Part shown: in pieces, positions 22,101 to 34,012 of the stretch
How positions within the stretch are numbered: the stretch's first letter is position 1
How the letters are laid out: each line of letters begins with the position of its first letter
Origin: Astrothelium macrocarpum
Taxonomy: Eukaryota; Ascomycota; Dothideomycetes; Trypetheliales; Trypetheliaceae
Reading direction: 5' to 3'
DNA length: 64,000 nucleotides
Assembly: GCA_021030915.1 (NCBI GenBank)
Contig: JAGEMR010000027.1
Location: 124,001-188,000 of the forward strand
The notes under the pieces: model-generated
What the model saw: the letters and a program-made list of their open reading frames with translations, nothing else
Told to the model about the DNA's origin: nothing
Database searches by the model: none
Position numbers and translations under genes: made by a program

Positions 22101-24382
22101 AAATAGACGTTTCCACTCAACAATGTCATTTCACCAAGAAGAGCCATGAGAAGCGAAGTCTTTCCGCTACCAGTGGGTCCGATGATTGTGTTGAGTTGAC
22201 CGACTTCAAAATTGACGTTCAGGTCCATGAGTCGAAAGTCGTCTGAATTTTTTCCGCCCCATGTAAATGTCGCCCTGTCGAATCCTATCACAGGGTTCCC
22301 GTCGTCATCAATCTCCTCGTTTTTCAACTGTTTATACTTTTCCGTCTCCGGCTCATTGAGATATTCTTCAATACGATCGACAGAAACCTTGGATTCCTGA
22401 ACATGTGCAACCATATCGGCAATCTGGTCCAAGGGAATCCGAAGAATTGTAAACAAGGAAAGTGCAGTGAATGCAACAGACGGAGGAAGAGGTTTATTTT
22501 CCACCAAAGTATATACAAGGAACGATAAGAAAGTAATTAGGATCGGCGCTCCAGACCAGACAGTTGCTGCGATTGCCCAGACGACGTATCGTTCGCGTAG
22601 TCGGCGCATTTCATTGACTCTGACATCGTCCACCTGGCCCATGAAACGCTGTTCCCAAGCAAAGAATTTGATGATTCGAATGTTAGTCAGCACTTCATTG
22701 GTGGTGTGAATGCGCGCATCAGTAGCCGCAAGAATTTGCTTTTGAATGGCCGAAAACTTGCTCGCAATGATCATGTTGATGGGTAATAAGACGAACATCA
22801 TGCAAATACCAGCAATTGAGCTGTAGCCCAAGATGCCGTACAACAATACAACTGCCACAACAACTTGCACAGGCGTTTCGGCCCAGAGAAAGTGGAGGTA
22901 TGCGCTAATCTCACTAAGCTTAAACGAGTCGACCGCCATGAGGTTGATAATTGTCCCGGACGTGACTTGGTCAGAAGTATCGGCGAGTTGAGTTTCTTGC
23001 TTCGGACGCTCTTCTTTCTTTTTGCGACCAAATGTAATTAATCGTTTCAGCAATCCGACTTTTCCTCCATCAGTTTCTTTCTTTTGTTGGCCAAGGACTT
23101 TATCCGCTCCAGCAGCCGCTCTGCGCCTCAAAGCTTTGGCATAGACCTCTCCGATGATAATGGCTCGAAGTCGAATACAAATCTTGCGGCCTATCCAAAG
23201 GGCCTGGCCACCCGAAACAGCAGCAATGCAGCCAGACACGAAAAGTAAGATAACGTAGAACCATGCGGCCTCTTTTGTTGTTGCGGCAGGATTTTCAACA
23301 TACTCTAGAATGGCCTTCAGCAACAGCGTTGGCGCAAACATGTTCAGGCCTTGGAGGCCAGCCCACAAAGCCTGGATTATGAAGCCGCGTTTGAAGTAGC
23401 TTGTCAGATGGAACGCCAGTATGGTGGTTTTCTTGACTTGTCGGTAGTCTGCGAGGACAGCAGCAGCTTTGTCCTTGGCTACTAGATTCCATACATCTCC
23501 TATTTCGAATGTTTTTCTATAACCGTCCCAGATCAATGAGTCCACCCAAGAAAAGGTTGCGAGGGAGAAGATGCTAGCAAGTGGCTCTTTTGATGGTCGG
23601 ATATTGCCCTCATACTCCAGCTCCACGGCCTTGTTGCCCTTTCGAGATAGAAATGCGATTAACATTAACAAGGTTGATAGGGCAAAGTTTGCAATTGCCA
23701 GCGATTTGGCGAGATGTGAGCGTGGATGGATCAAGGCAGACCGGAATAGCAAGACTGTGAATATCCATTGGAAGGAATACAGTAGCGCAGTATGATACCA
23801 GAGTTTTGGAAAAGAGAATCTCGATGTGTTGGTGAACAGGAGTCGGAAGGAAGCCAGTGTGGCGATGTAGGCCCATGTTACTACCTCCGCAATTCCTGCT
23901 ACTGTTCCATGTGATCCCCATGCTTTGGTGGCTAGCGCGGCAATCTGGATGCCAAGTTGTCCAAGTACTGCTGCTTCTTCCACGATGACCAGCCACAATT
24001 CTCCACGAGGTTTGTCCACGTTGATCACTGAGGGTTGAGTGTGGCTCACAGTTGGTTGCAGTGTCAAATAGTCGTCCTCGTCCTCGTCTTCGTCCGTATC
24101 CCTCTCCTCCGGGTTGGGGACATGGATAGCCCAGACATGGTGAACGTTATCGAGCGCTTTGTATGCATGATAATATTTTGAATGTTTCGCAGCTTGAAAG
24201 AGTTGGATGCAAAGGTATATTAGCGAACCGACAACAACGATTAGAGGAAATAAAGTTTGCAGATAGCTAAAATGTAGTCAGCAAGATGGGTTGTACGTCC
24301 ACATTTGAAGAACTCACTCTCGTTGGAAGCATCTTGAGAAATCATCAACATTCCAGACGGAGCCCTTGCAACGAGCAAACAT
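19137..24382 (-). CDS. Full-length ABCC (MRP) transporter with TMD0, Ybt1-like
   Basis: Three exons, 24382-24318, 24266-19912 and 19849-19137, give about 1710 aa. The first intron (24267-24317) joins a short exon (MFARCKGSVWNVDDFSRCFQ) to DYLQTLFPLIVV. The last (19850-19911) joins IVMVPQ to DPTLFTGTIRSNLDPF. The order is TMD0, TMD1, NBD1, TMD2, NBD2. NBD1 has Walker A GPTGSGKTS (Lys about 724), signature LSGGQKQR and Walker B HVLLDDVLSAVD. NBD2 has GRTGAGKSS (Lys about 1431), a non-standard signature LSQGQRQ and VLLMDEATASID. The layout and CAQQAWLVNGTIKENI resemble yeast vacuolar bile-acid transporter Ybt1. An acidic loop, (D/E)-rich, lies near residue 80. Possible additional small introns within 21150-21350 were not resolved. 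The substrate is unknown. Confidence 0.93.
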
Positions 24383-25447
24383 GGCCCGTTGGGTCAATAT
24401 TGCCAGATGCGAGGAGCACGAAGAATTTGAGGCTACCGACAGCGGTGTATGTAGATAGACACAGGCATTGGAAGGTGCCCGATATTGACACGAGCAAATC
24501 ACCGTGACGATTGACGGTGATGGTGGTTTGGGTTGTGATCAGTATCCGGGGTAAATTGCCGATTTCGGGCCTTCAATGACGTTTAAGTGCTTGGCTAACC
24601 TTCTTCGGCTCTTTTACTGCAATTGATTTTTCGATGGGTGGCAATGGATTGAGAATTAACATCAAATTCCGCAATGAGCTCGTTGACGTCGGAGCGGGCT
24701 AGAATTTATGAGTCAATTTTCCGCAAAGTCCAAGGTCTTTGCCACACGTGGTGCTGGCCCAGCAAAGATTGCGGGGAGAGGATAATCTTGCATTTGCTAC
24801 ACATTAAGTCAGCCCCCTCCACAAATCACGTCCAATCATCTAGCTCCATAGCTTCGGGGAATAAAGCCTTCCCAATATCGTGCGAACCAAAAAAGCAAAC
24901 CATCTTGCCTACAACCAACCAGACCTGATGCGCCTGTTCATACAGATACAAAGATCACTGTCACAATAATACTAGGTATTGTGTCATAGTGTCAAAGAAA
25001 AACTGATCAAATAATGCTGACTCTGTTTTGATATTTTTGCTTTCTCCACCTTCTCTACCTCCATGAACATCTCATATTGATGCCCAAATATGTAGGTACC
25101 CGGTACCATGCGTATTATCATATCAGAATCTAATGCACGTATTTCCACAACAGGCAGGCATCCCACGCACTCTAAACACTAATAATTTGAATATCGCTGT
25201 ACAAATGAGTTGACTATGTCGTGGCATTTCATCTATCGTCCTGGCATTTGCTTGTGAAAATGTCCTACTCAAGCCTGGACTGATCAATACTTCTTCATGG
25301 GCGTTCAACTATCAGTATCTGGACCAATGAACCATAGTACGGAGTAGAAATCGCTAGAGCATGACAATGTTGTCTAAGTTCCAGCAGCCAAAGCCCCAAA
25401 GACACTTTAGGGTGAACGCAGCTATTGTACATACCACTATCTACCAA
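24383..25447. other. Intergenic region between the ABC transporter and COQ8
   Basis: I see no gene here. The stretch holds the ABC transporter promoter and the COQ8 3' flank. Confidence 0.5.
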
Positions 25448-28256
25448 TCATGCAACCACCCCCACACCGTCCACCTCATCCCCAAATATCCTCTCTGCCT
25501 CACTCGTCCTCTTCTCCCCCCTAGCCTCCCAGCCCCCAACCGCCTCTTCAAAAATCCCCTTACACTGCACCCGACTCCCCAGCCTCGCCAGCAGCAAAAA
25601 CGCCCCACTCAGCTTGCGATGCAAACTGTACGTCTCCTCCGGCGGCGGCGCCAACCTCTCCCTCAACATCGTCGGAATCAGCCCCCTCACCCTCGTCGTG
25701 ATGGTCTGGTCCCGGAAATCGTACACATCAGGCGCGCCATCGGCGAACGGCTCCGCTAGCGTCATTACGCTGGCGACGTGCGCCTCCGCCATCCGCCTGC
25801 TCTCGCTCCCGGTCAGATAGCCCAGCTGCACCGCGAGCTCGCGGACGCGCTCGCGGTCGCCGCGCGCGGCTGCGCGCAACGTGCGGATGTACGGCGCGAT
25901 GAAGTTCGCGGGGTACGCGCGCGCGGCGCCGAAGTCGAGGAGCTCCAGCTTGTCGGTGGCGCTGTTGAATAGGAAGTTGGTCCAGTTCGGGTCGGTCTGC
26001 ATGAATGCGAAGTCGCAGAGCTCGCGCAGGCACAGGCGGAGAAGGTGAGAGCCGATGCGGTCGCGTTGGTCCTGTGTGAGCTGGGGCACGAGTTTGGTGA
26101 CGGCGGTGCCCGGCATGAAGTCTGCTGTGAGGACCTGCGCGGCGGATGCTTCGGGGTGGATGCGCGGGACGGTAAAGATGGCGCGGTCGGAGGGGGAGGA
26201 GAGGAGTTGGACGAATTTGGTGGCGCAGCGGGCTTCGCGGATGTAGTCGCATTCCCAGGCGAGCTCGATGCGGGCGTTGGCGATGGTTTTGTCGAGGAAG
26301 AGGCCTTTGGGTAGGAGACGGGATGCGGTGAGAAGTAGGGAGAGATTAGAGAGGTCGGATGAGATTGAGGAAGCGACGCCAGGATATTGGATCTTGACGG
26401 CAACAGGAGAATTAGCGGATTTTAATGTGGCCTTGTGGACTTGACCTATTGATGCAGCGGCTATAGGTTGCTCGTCGAACGAGCTGAAGAGGTCTCTCCA
26501 TTCACTTCCGAGATTGCTCGATAGGACATGATTGCGTTGAGAAGCCGGCATGTAGTCTGCATTGTCTTGAACACGCGAAAGAATTGTATTTATAGGCTCA
26601 GGGAGCATCTTCGAGTCTGAAAGTGGTCATTAGAGAAGTCTTTAAGAAATGGAGGATTGAGCCCACCTTGAAAGCTCATCATCTGGCCCAGCTTCAAAGC
26701 AGCTCCTCGCATACGTGAAAGCTTTGCAACAAGTCTCTCCATGTTTGCCTCGCTCAACATGAGAGACCCTCCTGGCACACCACTGCCTGTCACTCGCCGC
26801 CAGCTTTCGCCAACAGCACCAAAAGCCATGCTAGTAGCAAGGCCGCTATATTGCCAAATCCTTCCAAGTCTGGTGGAGGGAACCCGCGATTCATGCATTT
26901 GATACGAAGGCTTTTCTGGACTGCTTAGCGTTTCTTTGGCAGTCTGTCATGAGTCTATCAGTAATCAGCAACTAGCTTTTCTCAGGGAAGAGTCTGCCGC
27001 ACCTCAGGAACAGCGTCTAAAGAAGCCTTATCGCTGAAAAGAGCCGCAGCCAAATCTTTCACATCTTCATCAGCATGCTGGATCGTCAAGTCAGGAGTCT
27101 CGCTCTCCAAAGCCCGACGTTTGTCAGGTTCCTCTTCCCTAGAAGTGCGAACATTAAATGTGTCTTGATCCTTCCCTTCGGCTAGCTTTGACTTTTCGAT
27201 TGGTGTTCTGGTGGCTGCTTTCATGCTCAGTCCAACTTGGCCATCGCCACTTTTTTGACCGCCCAGCATCTTTGAAATTTTGGGACTATGGAACACATCC
27301 ATATTGATGTCTTCTGGCATTTCTTGAACTGGTTCTGCTTCCTGTCGTGGTATTCGTTCTTCTGACTGCTGTCCGCCCGACGAGTAATAAACATCTTGAT
27401 TTATTTGCCCATCTTTTACGTGCTCATCAGATCCCTGTGTATCTTTGGTATGTTTCGGTATCTTCATTCGCGGTAGGGATGAGTATTCAGGTGAGGCCGT
27501 CTTAGATCTTCCGGAAAAGACATCTTGGTCTCTGGCCGGTGCTGATCCAGGTTGTGAGTCTGTAGCCACCGAAGGTATTTGTGTTTCTGCCTGACGCTGC
27601 AGTTTCCGGGCATCTTTAGGATCCAGGTCAGCTGTGGCTTTTGTTTCTGAGATATTGGGTACAGGTATAGTAGACGCTGCTGATTCAATCGGATGTAAGG
27701 CAGCAGCGTCTGTTGTAGCAGGCTCTTTGGGTGGTTCAGGTATACTCCTATTACTAAATGTGTCTCTGCCAGCATCGCTAGGAGATCCATCTAGTCGAAC
27801 CTTTGTTGGAGGTATTGAGCCATCTGGAAGTGGATATCTTGCTGGCTTTTCTTGTCTGACATCTAGCTGCTCTTGTGGGACTGATTCAGCAGTCGAATTA
27901 CTTTCTTGCCTCTCATAATGATGATCCTGCTCCAGACCCTGCCGTGAGCCGTATTTGTCGCCTTGCCCGACTACGCTATCGCGTCTCGGTACGGAGTCAT
28001 CCTTTCGCGTTGATTCCGATTGAGAGGAGAAAGCAGTGGCATATTTGGGTCCTTCTTCATTAAGACGCTTCACAAGAGTGTACGCAGCTTCTGCTGTGAC
28101 CGTGACTCGATCAGTCTGGCTCTTGACAGCTTTGACCAGAGTCGAAGTTCTGCTGTAGACACCGAACTGGTTCGACCGAAGCGCAATGTGCTGCTTTGCA
28201 ATGCTTCGAGCAGCATCGAATAATTTGGCGGCATCTACCAGCCGTTTGCCTGCCAT
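25448..28256 (-). CDS. COQ8: COQ8/ABC1 family atypical kinase (coenzyme Q biosynthesis)
   Basis: Exons 28256-27003, 26943-26667 and 26616-25448 give 899 aa. Introns are 59 nt and 50 nt. The N-terminal ~400 residues start MAGKRLVDAAKLFDAARS and then turn into a long Ser/Pro/Gln-rich stretch with repeated DQDVFSGRS / DINMDVFHS / DQDTFNVRT phrases. The ABC1 core follows: the KxGQ signature RGAALKLGQMMSFQ, the Ala-rich loop AAASIGQV at 563-570 replacing a glycine loop, VAVK (Lys 585), QTDPNWTNFLF and LDFGAAR. Coq8 acts on the matrix face of the inner membrane and keeps the CoQ synthome together. The linker is much longer than in yeast Coq8 (about 500 aa). The 3' exon is GC-rich. Confidence 0.93.
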
Positions 28257-28745
28257 GAGGCTAGTGTCGAGATGTTATCGCATCTTTCGTGAGGACCAAA
28301 AAGTGATTTGCAATTTACCTCATGCTGTAAAAGATTCAACACCAAATATCGATGCACGATGACGTCCACGCTCCAAGCATTACACCTTACGGCAATCTCA
28401 CAAACTTTCCAATCAGCATGTGAATATCCATTTAACAAAACCAATGGCTACAGTGTCAACACCAAAGACACGCCGAAAAACAAGCACCAAATTGCAAAGT
28501 AGTATATTGTGGAATCTTTGCTTCAAATATTAGCATTTCCTACATCTTAACACTCAATCCACTGTTCAACAAATTCCCTACGAAGACAGTACAAACAATA
28601 TCTTGCCTCCCTTCATTGCCATTGTTGACAGTGTAATTGAGCTGATGCTATACTGTCGTAATATACATCGTCCTTCAAATACAGGTCTGTCTCTGTACTT
28701 AACGAGCTATTGTACATAACTATGTCCCATCCGCTGTCTCAGCAC
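28257..28745. other. Intergenic region between COQ8 and PGS1
   Basis: This is a short AT-rich stretch with no coding signal; it serves as COQ8 upstream region. Confidence 0.5.
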
Positions 28746-30592
28746 CTAGAGTGCCCCCCCAACTAACGTCACAATCGCCATCGCAATCCTCACGTGCAGC
28801 CCTACTCTCCTCTCTGTCTTCGCATAATCATCTCTCCGCATTTCTCTCGACCACTCCTGCAACCATTGCTCCTCCTCCCCCAAGCGTCTCATCAACCCCT
28901 CATCCCTCGTCACAATAAGACAATTTGCCTCCAAGTCCAACGCATAGCTCCTCTTTGTGTAGTTCGAGCTCCCCACCAAGCTCACACTGGGCTGCGTCTC
29001 CCCCGGCAACGCCACCCACAGGCCTTTTGCGTGGTACGTCCAACCGCCCGGCTCATTTACCGTGCCACGGCGCCATTCCTTCAGCGCAATGCGCTTTTCG
29101 AGACCTGTCCTGGCGACGGCATCCAGAAACCGGCGTGAGAGAAGGGTATATGCCGCAGGAAGCATGCCGCTGATGCCAGAGGAGCCGTAGAAGCCGTTGG
29201 CCCAGGGAGAGGCAGCAAGGACAGTGGCGGAGGAAGGGGAACTGGCGAGAAGTAGAGTCCGGATTTCGGGAGTCATGTTGAAGTAGCCAGCAGTAAAGGT
29301 CCACCGAGAGTGAGCAAGGCTTGGCTGAGAGAGGGAACGGAGGACGCTACGAAGAGCGGGGAGTTCGGTGGATGTGTCGTGGGGCGTCAAGAGGGGGGTA
29401 AATTGGAAGAGGGGATATATGGTTGTATCGGTGTGTGATTGTGTGGCAATAGGGGCGGTAGTCGGTTGAATGAGCGGTTTTAGGAGTTTCGTGGCGTACG
29501 CCCGGTATCCTTTGGGATCATCGAGCGGAGAAGGACATGAATCGTCTTTTGGCAAATCAAGTGCGAAGCGGCTGGGGAGACGATCTCCCGGTTTTAGTTG
29601 GAAGCTGATAGAACAGACCGTGTCATGTATATGCTTGAAGTAGTCTGTGATTTCCTTTGAAGAAAAGATATGATAACGGTCTTGTCTATTAGTAAAATAA
29701 TCATTAGACAGATTGGCACCAGACATGATCAGCTCATCGTCGACACCGTACAGCTTCATGTGCTGTAATCCCCAGCCTTCATTAATACGTTTTGGAAGGA
29801 CGGCTTTTCGGAGTCCTGTCAAGTTTGGGGTATGGAACATGGATACCTCAATTCGTTCAGGTCCAAATTCGGCGATGAGGGTTGCCAACAAGCTTGCGCA
29901 TGATGGTTGCGGGTCTTCTCTTGTGCCTCGAAGTGCATCTATAAGAAAGGAGACCTTCAAACTCTCGTTGGCTTGCAAAGCATCGCGAATAGTACCAATC
30001 TTTGTCGATCAGAAAACGACTAATGTCAACAAGCGAAATGCTTACCAAATCGTGTTCTGTTTTCCCAATGTATAGCGTGGAGAGGAAGATTCTACTCCTT
30101 GCTTTGCGAATTTTTGCCTACTTGAAATTTTTTAGCTTCTATTGTACAATGCCGATCAGGAGTAGGAAATGTCACATTGGACAAGGAAATAGACGTAACA
30201 CATGAGATATTCATTACAGAGTATGACGGCTGGTAGTGTGTTTCATACAGGCCTTCCAGTAGATTGAAGCTCCACTTTATGGAAATGACGAGATTTGGTG
30301 GAAGATTGCAGGATAATATTATCAGACTTACCTTTAGGGTTTCGTAGAATTCATCAGGTGATTTCAAGATGACGACCTGGTCCGGTTTGATTTTGAAAGA
30401 TGGCGCAATTTTATCCAATTCATCGGTTAAGATGCCAAGTTTTGATGCCGGAGACTGATGAGTTGGAGCCTGTCCAGCGGGAGCTGAATGACTGGCATAA
30501 TTGCGGACTTTGAGACGTCTCCCTGGGACAGCAATGGTGTTGCTCCTGAAGATACTGTGGTGTTGACATCTCACCAGTCGTCGAGTCAGCAT
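28746..30592 (-). CDS. PGS1: Phosphatidylglycerophosphate synthase PGS1 (mitochondrial)
   Basis: Exons 30592-30332, 30117-30046 (24 codons) and 29999-28746 give 528 aa. The first intron is long for this locus (214 nt); the second is 46 nt. The start MLTRRLVRCQHHSIFRSNTI is Arg-rich and amphipathic, as expected of a mitochondrial presequence. Joining the exons yields FYETLK-AKIRKARSRIFLSTLYIG, the conserved PGS1 entry, then FLIDALRGTREDPQPSC. There are two phospholipase-D type HxK motifs: HMKLYGVDDELIMSGAN (His about 191) and YHAKGLW (His about 434), the latter followed by GSSNYTKRS. The enzyme condenses CDP-diacylglycerol with glycerol-3-phosphate, the first committed step to cardiolipin. Its C-terminal coding part is GC-rich. 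Confidence 0.94.
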
Positions 30593-30801
30593 CCTATGGC
30601 TCCACGTCGCGCTCAGCCGATTCTATCAGCTTTTAATCATTGTGACAATTCAGGATAGGGATGTATTAATGTAGTTCACAACTACTGGTTAGATTTTCAG
30701 TAATGAAGTGACAAGTTGCACTAATCCCGAACAGGGTCCTTGCCTACCATCTTCCGGCCGACTTGGAAATACGCTCTTGAACCTTCATTAAGACAACCGC
30801 C
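30593..30801. promoter_or_regulatory. Bidirectional PGS1/NDUFA12 promoter
   Basis: Only 209 bp separate two divergent mitochondrial-protein genes. I recognise no specific factor site. Co-regulation is an inference from layout. Confidence 0.5.
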
Positions 30802-31581
30802 ATGTCGACAATACTAAGAACCCTACGAAATCTTCGGAGGATTGGATTTAAGGTATGCGCTTCATAGAAGGTTCTTTTCCTCTCATACTAACGCGCAATT
30901 GCAGGAATATGGCCACCAGATGCAAGTACGTCAATGGCGTCCACCAGAGTCTCGTCGTTACAAACCATGCTTAATCACTCACCTTACCTCGTCTATAGTA
31001 TATGGGAGACACTAAAGCGGGGACATTCATCGCGAAAGACAGATATGGGAATAAATACTACGAGAATCTCGAAGAAGAACTTCCGCGTAAGCCCTCCACA
31101 TACAAGCTTGTCTACAACAACCAATTTATCATACCATAGTCCGGACACGATGGGTAGACTATCACGATAAAGAATTTGACCCGTAAGTCAACAGCTTCAA
31201 ACTCGCTCCATCGCCAATTAATCTTCTTGACAGCTCCCAAATTGAACCTGGCTGGTGCGCCAACCCATATCCGCTCACTCCGTAATAACCTCACCCACAA
31301 TCTTTTCTAGGCACGCGTGGATGTCCTATATGGTTGACAAACCACCCTCAGCCGATCCGATTAATCAGACTCGAGTGCGAGAATGGGAACCCAAAGAACA
31401 CCGGCCGACATTAACATGGAGCCGGTCTGCATATCGACCGTACAGCACGTATGTATTATCAATTTCTGAGGCAATACAGCGGATGAAAACACTGTGCATG
31501 CTCGAACATTCTATTGATACGTCATTTAGAACCAAAAACAAGTATTCTGCGTGGGTGCCAGAAGCAAAGCCAAGGGTTTGA
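30802..31581 (+). CDS. Complex I accessory subunit NDUFA12 (B17.2 type)
   Basis: Seven exons: 30802-30852, 30905-30925, 30999-31086, 31140-31182, 31234-31254, 31311-31448 and 31530-31581. They splice into a 137-aa protein. Three of the exons are 21-43 nt long. The product reads MSTILRTLRNLRRIGFK, EYGHQMQYMGDTKAG, RYGNKYYENLEEELP, LRTRWVDYHDKEFDP, then QIEPGWHAWMSYMVDKPP, the unmistakable B17.2 core, ending NKYSAWVPEAKPRV. The subunit binds the peripheral arm of NADH:ubiquinone oxidoreductase in the inner membrane. Saccharomyces cerevisiae lacks complex I, so this argues for a filamentous ascomycete. It is head-to-head with PGS1 and convergent with SEC12. Confidence 0.95.
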
Positions 31582-31981
31582 ATGCATGATGAAGAAGCGG
31601 TGGGCGTTTGAAAGGATTGTAAATATCTCGTATGGAATATTGCGTCCCGCCATCAATAAATCTAGGCGAGATTGATAAATAAGCTATCGACTCGTACATT
31701 TTCTAAAGTCCGAGCCGAATTTTAGGGTTCCAAAGGGGTTTGCATTCAAGTCAAGCGAACTCCGCATATTGCTTTTGCTCGTGCGGTGGAGGTATGCCGA
31801 AAGCTTCATAAGCAAAGTTCATCATTTTGCATTTATGCAGAGTTTTTGCCACAAAAACGCGGATACACGAAACCAAGGTTCATTGATCCCAAGGTATGCA
31901 ATATGCAGGTGACAAGAAAGAAGCTTTCCCAAAAATCTTTGCTAGCCTTTTTCACACGCATGCAAAATATAATCATAATCC
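31582..31981. terminator. Convergent 3' flanks of NDUFA12 and SEC12
   Basis: About 400 bp of non-coding DNA separate two converging genes. Polyadenylation signals are not individually identifiable. Confidence 0.4.
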
Positions 31982-34012
31982 CTACCGTTGCATCGCATCC
32001 CGCGCGATCTCCCCCACGAACCCAGCCCACTCGCTAAACAAGATTCCTTTTAGAACTGTCTCTCCTTCGTCAAGCGCCCAATGCCCTGTTTTGACCAACT
32101 TCTCCTTCCACGCGGCCTGCTGGTGCGGCTCCAAGTCTTCCCACCGCTTCGCCTGCGCGCCGAGATCGCTAGCCAGATACGCCTGCGTATCAGGATGGAT
32201 GTCCAATGAAACTTCCTCCGGCATGTGCTCGTGCGCGATGACGACTGGCATTGCCGTTGAACTCTTGACCTGTGATACTTTTTCGACCAGGTGCCGAAGT
32301 TTTGGCTTTGTCAGAACCATGTTTGTTGAGGATTTGACAGCATCGTTGGGTAGGACTTTGGCCTTGAGACCAGCCAGATTCAGCTGACTGATCACCGACG
32401 CTGCTGGACCAAGGACCTTTTGCAGGTTTTGCCTGGCACCTGATGGGAGAAATCGAAGCACGCCATTGCCTGCTTCTAATGCCCCTTGCGCATCGAGAAT
32501 GCTTTGCATCAGAAGTGCACAGACAGCCAGTGCAAAGGCAAGGACGACATATGGTGTTAACGAGTAAAGCGAGGAAGGCGTCGTGAGGATGTAGCGCGTG
32601 TTTCGAGAGGTGGGGGTCACGGGAGTAAGGGGGAATGTATCGACAACAACTTGGTTTGCTGCAGAGGTTGAAGCCAGGCGGACGTACTGCGGAAGCGCAT
32701 TGAGGGGCACTTGTTTTGGATTGTCGGGCGTGGCTTCATCGCTAGATGTGCCAGAAGCCGAAGACTGGGGACCTCGTGCGGGACTGTGGAATGGCTCAAA
32801 GCAGACGCGCGTAATGTAAATGGGATGAACATCGCGAAGGACCGTGTACTTGTGGAATGCGCTGATAGTCTCTTTACCTGCATCGAAATCAAGCGTAAAG
32901 ATCTGGATAGAATTGTCCGATCCACCCACTGCAACAACGAATTGTCGCTCTCCAGTCGTAGCATCAGCATCGAGACCACAGACATCAAGGCCTACGGCTT
33001 TGGTACTAAGAGTCTTCCGTGAGGTTACGAACCCAGTCTCGAACTCATGCAAACGGAGTACCAAGAGCTCGGCACCACGATCAGGAAGGTCTGCAAGAAC
33101 CAGCAGAAAGTCTCTTGTCAAAAATCGGAGCGAGCGAAGCTTTGAGCGCTTGTCCAGCGTAGGGAGAGAATAGACACAATAACTTTCGCCAGCAATGGTA
33201 CCCTTTTTGGCCACGAAGTCATAGGCAAGCTCCCGTACGTAGACAGAATAGTTTGTACAGTACGTGACCAGAAAGCGTGATTCTTCTGTCTCGTTGATGT
33301 CGATATCCATGGCCCGATCATTTTTGGGGATGGATATGTGGCTGAATACATCGGAATCTCCTGGAGTGCTTGTAGTCGCATTGAAGACTAGGATTTCTTC
33401 ATTTTCGGCTGCAAGGTCGCTTGCAATCGCTCCGATCCTCTTATTTGGCTTATCTCGCTGTACGATAGGTGACAGCCGCATAAGTCGCTGATACATGTCA
33501 ATTGAAGCGTTGGGCGTAGGTTTGAACAGCGCAGCCTTTGCAACAAATTTGATATTCTTAGAGGGCTCATTCTTCTCATTGTCATCATTCATAGCGTCCC
33601 TCGTTGTCCGTTGCCGTTTCCGTGGTGGATATTTTATCTCAAAGCTACGTAGATGCTCATTCTTGCCTTGCTTTCGCTCTTGTTCCGATGAATTGATTCC
33701 AGCGAATGCAATGACGCCATCTTTGGTAGCAAGGTTTGCGATGGTGCTTACACGATCTTCGTCTCTTGAAAGCTCAATCTCTCCAGCGTTTTGGATGGTT
33801 GCACGTGAAGACACATCAAGAAGCGTCTAATGAAGGGTCAGCAAAGGCCATTTGCCACTCGAGGGATTGCGTACAATTTTGTTCCCTACGCCACTTCGAC
33901 CTTCGCCTCCGCCACCTCCTGCTACCAGGTAACCTCGTCCGTAGGGATCAAAATCGGCGGCGTATACTGGGTATGAAAGTGTGATTTTGGCAAAAGACAC
34001 TTGGGATGGCAT
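31982..34012 (-). CDS. SEC12: SEC12-type guanine nucleotide exchange factor for Sar1
   Basis: Exons 34012-33875 and 33826-31982, with a 48-nt intron (GTACGC...TTAG), give 660 aa. The start MPSQVSFAKITLSYPVYAAD precedes the Gly-rich turn VAGGGGGEGRSGVGNKI, the K-loop region that contacts Sar1 in Sec12 proteins. A seven-bladed WD-like propeller follows (VAVGGSDNSIQIFTLD, VHPIYITRVCFEPF). One transmembrane helix (YVVLAFALAVCALLMQSI, about 466-486) anchors the protein in the ER, leaving a luminal tail of about 170 aa. It loads GTP onto Sar1 and starts COPII coat assembly. A longer ORF opens at 34093, but the Met at 34012 fits the family. Confidence 0.9.
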
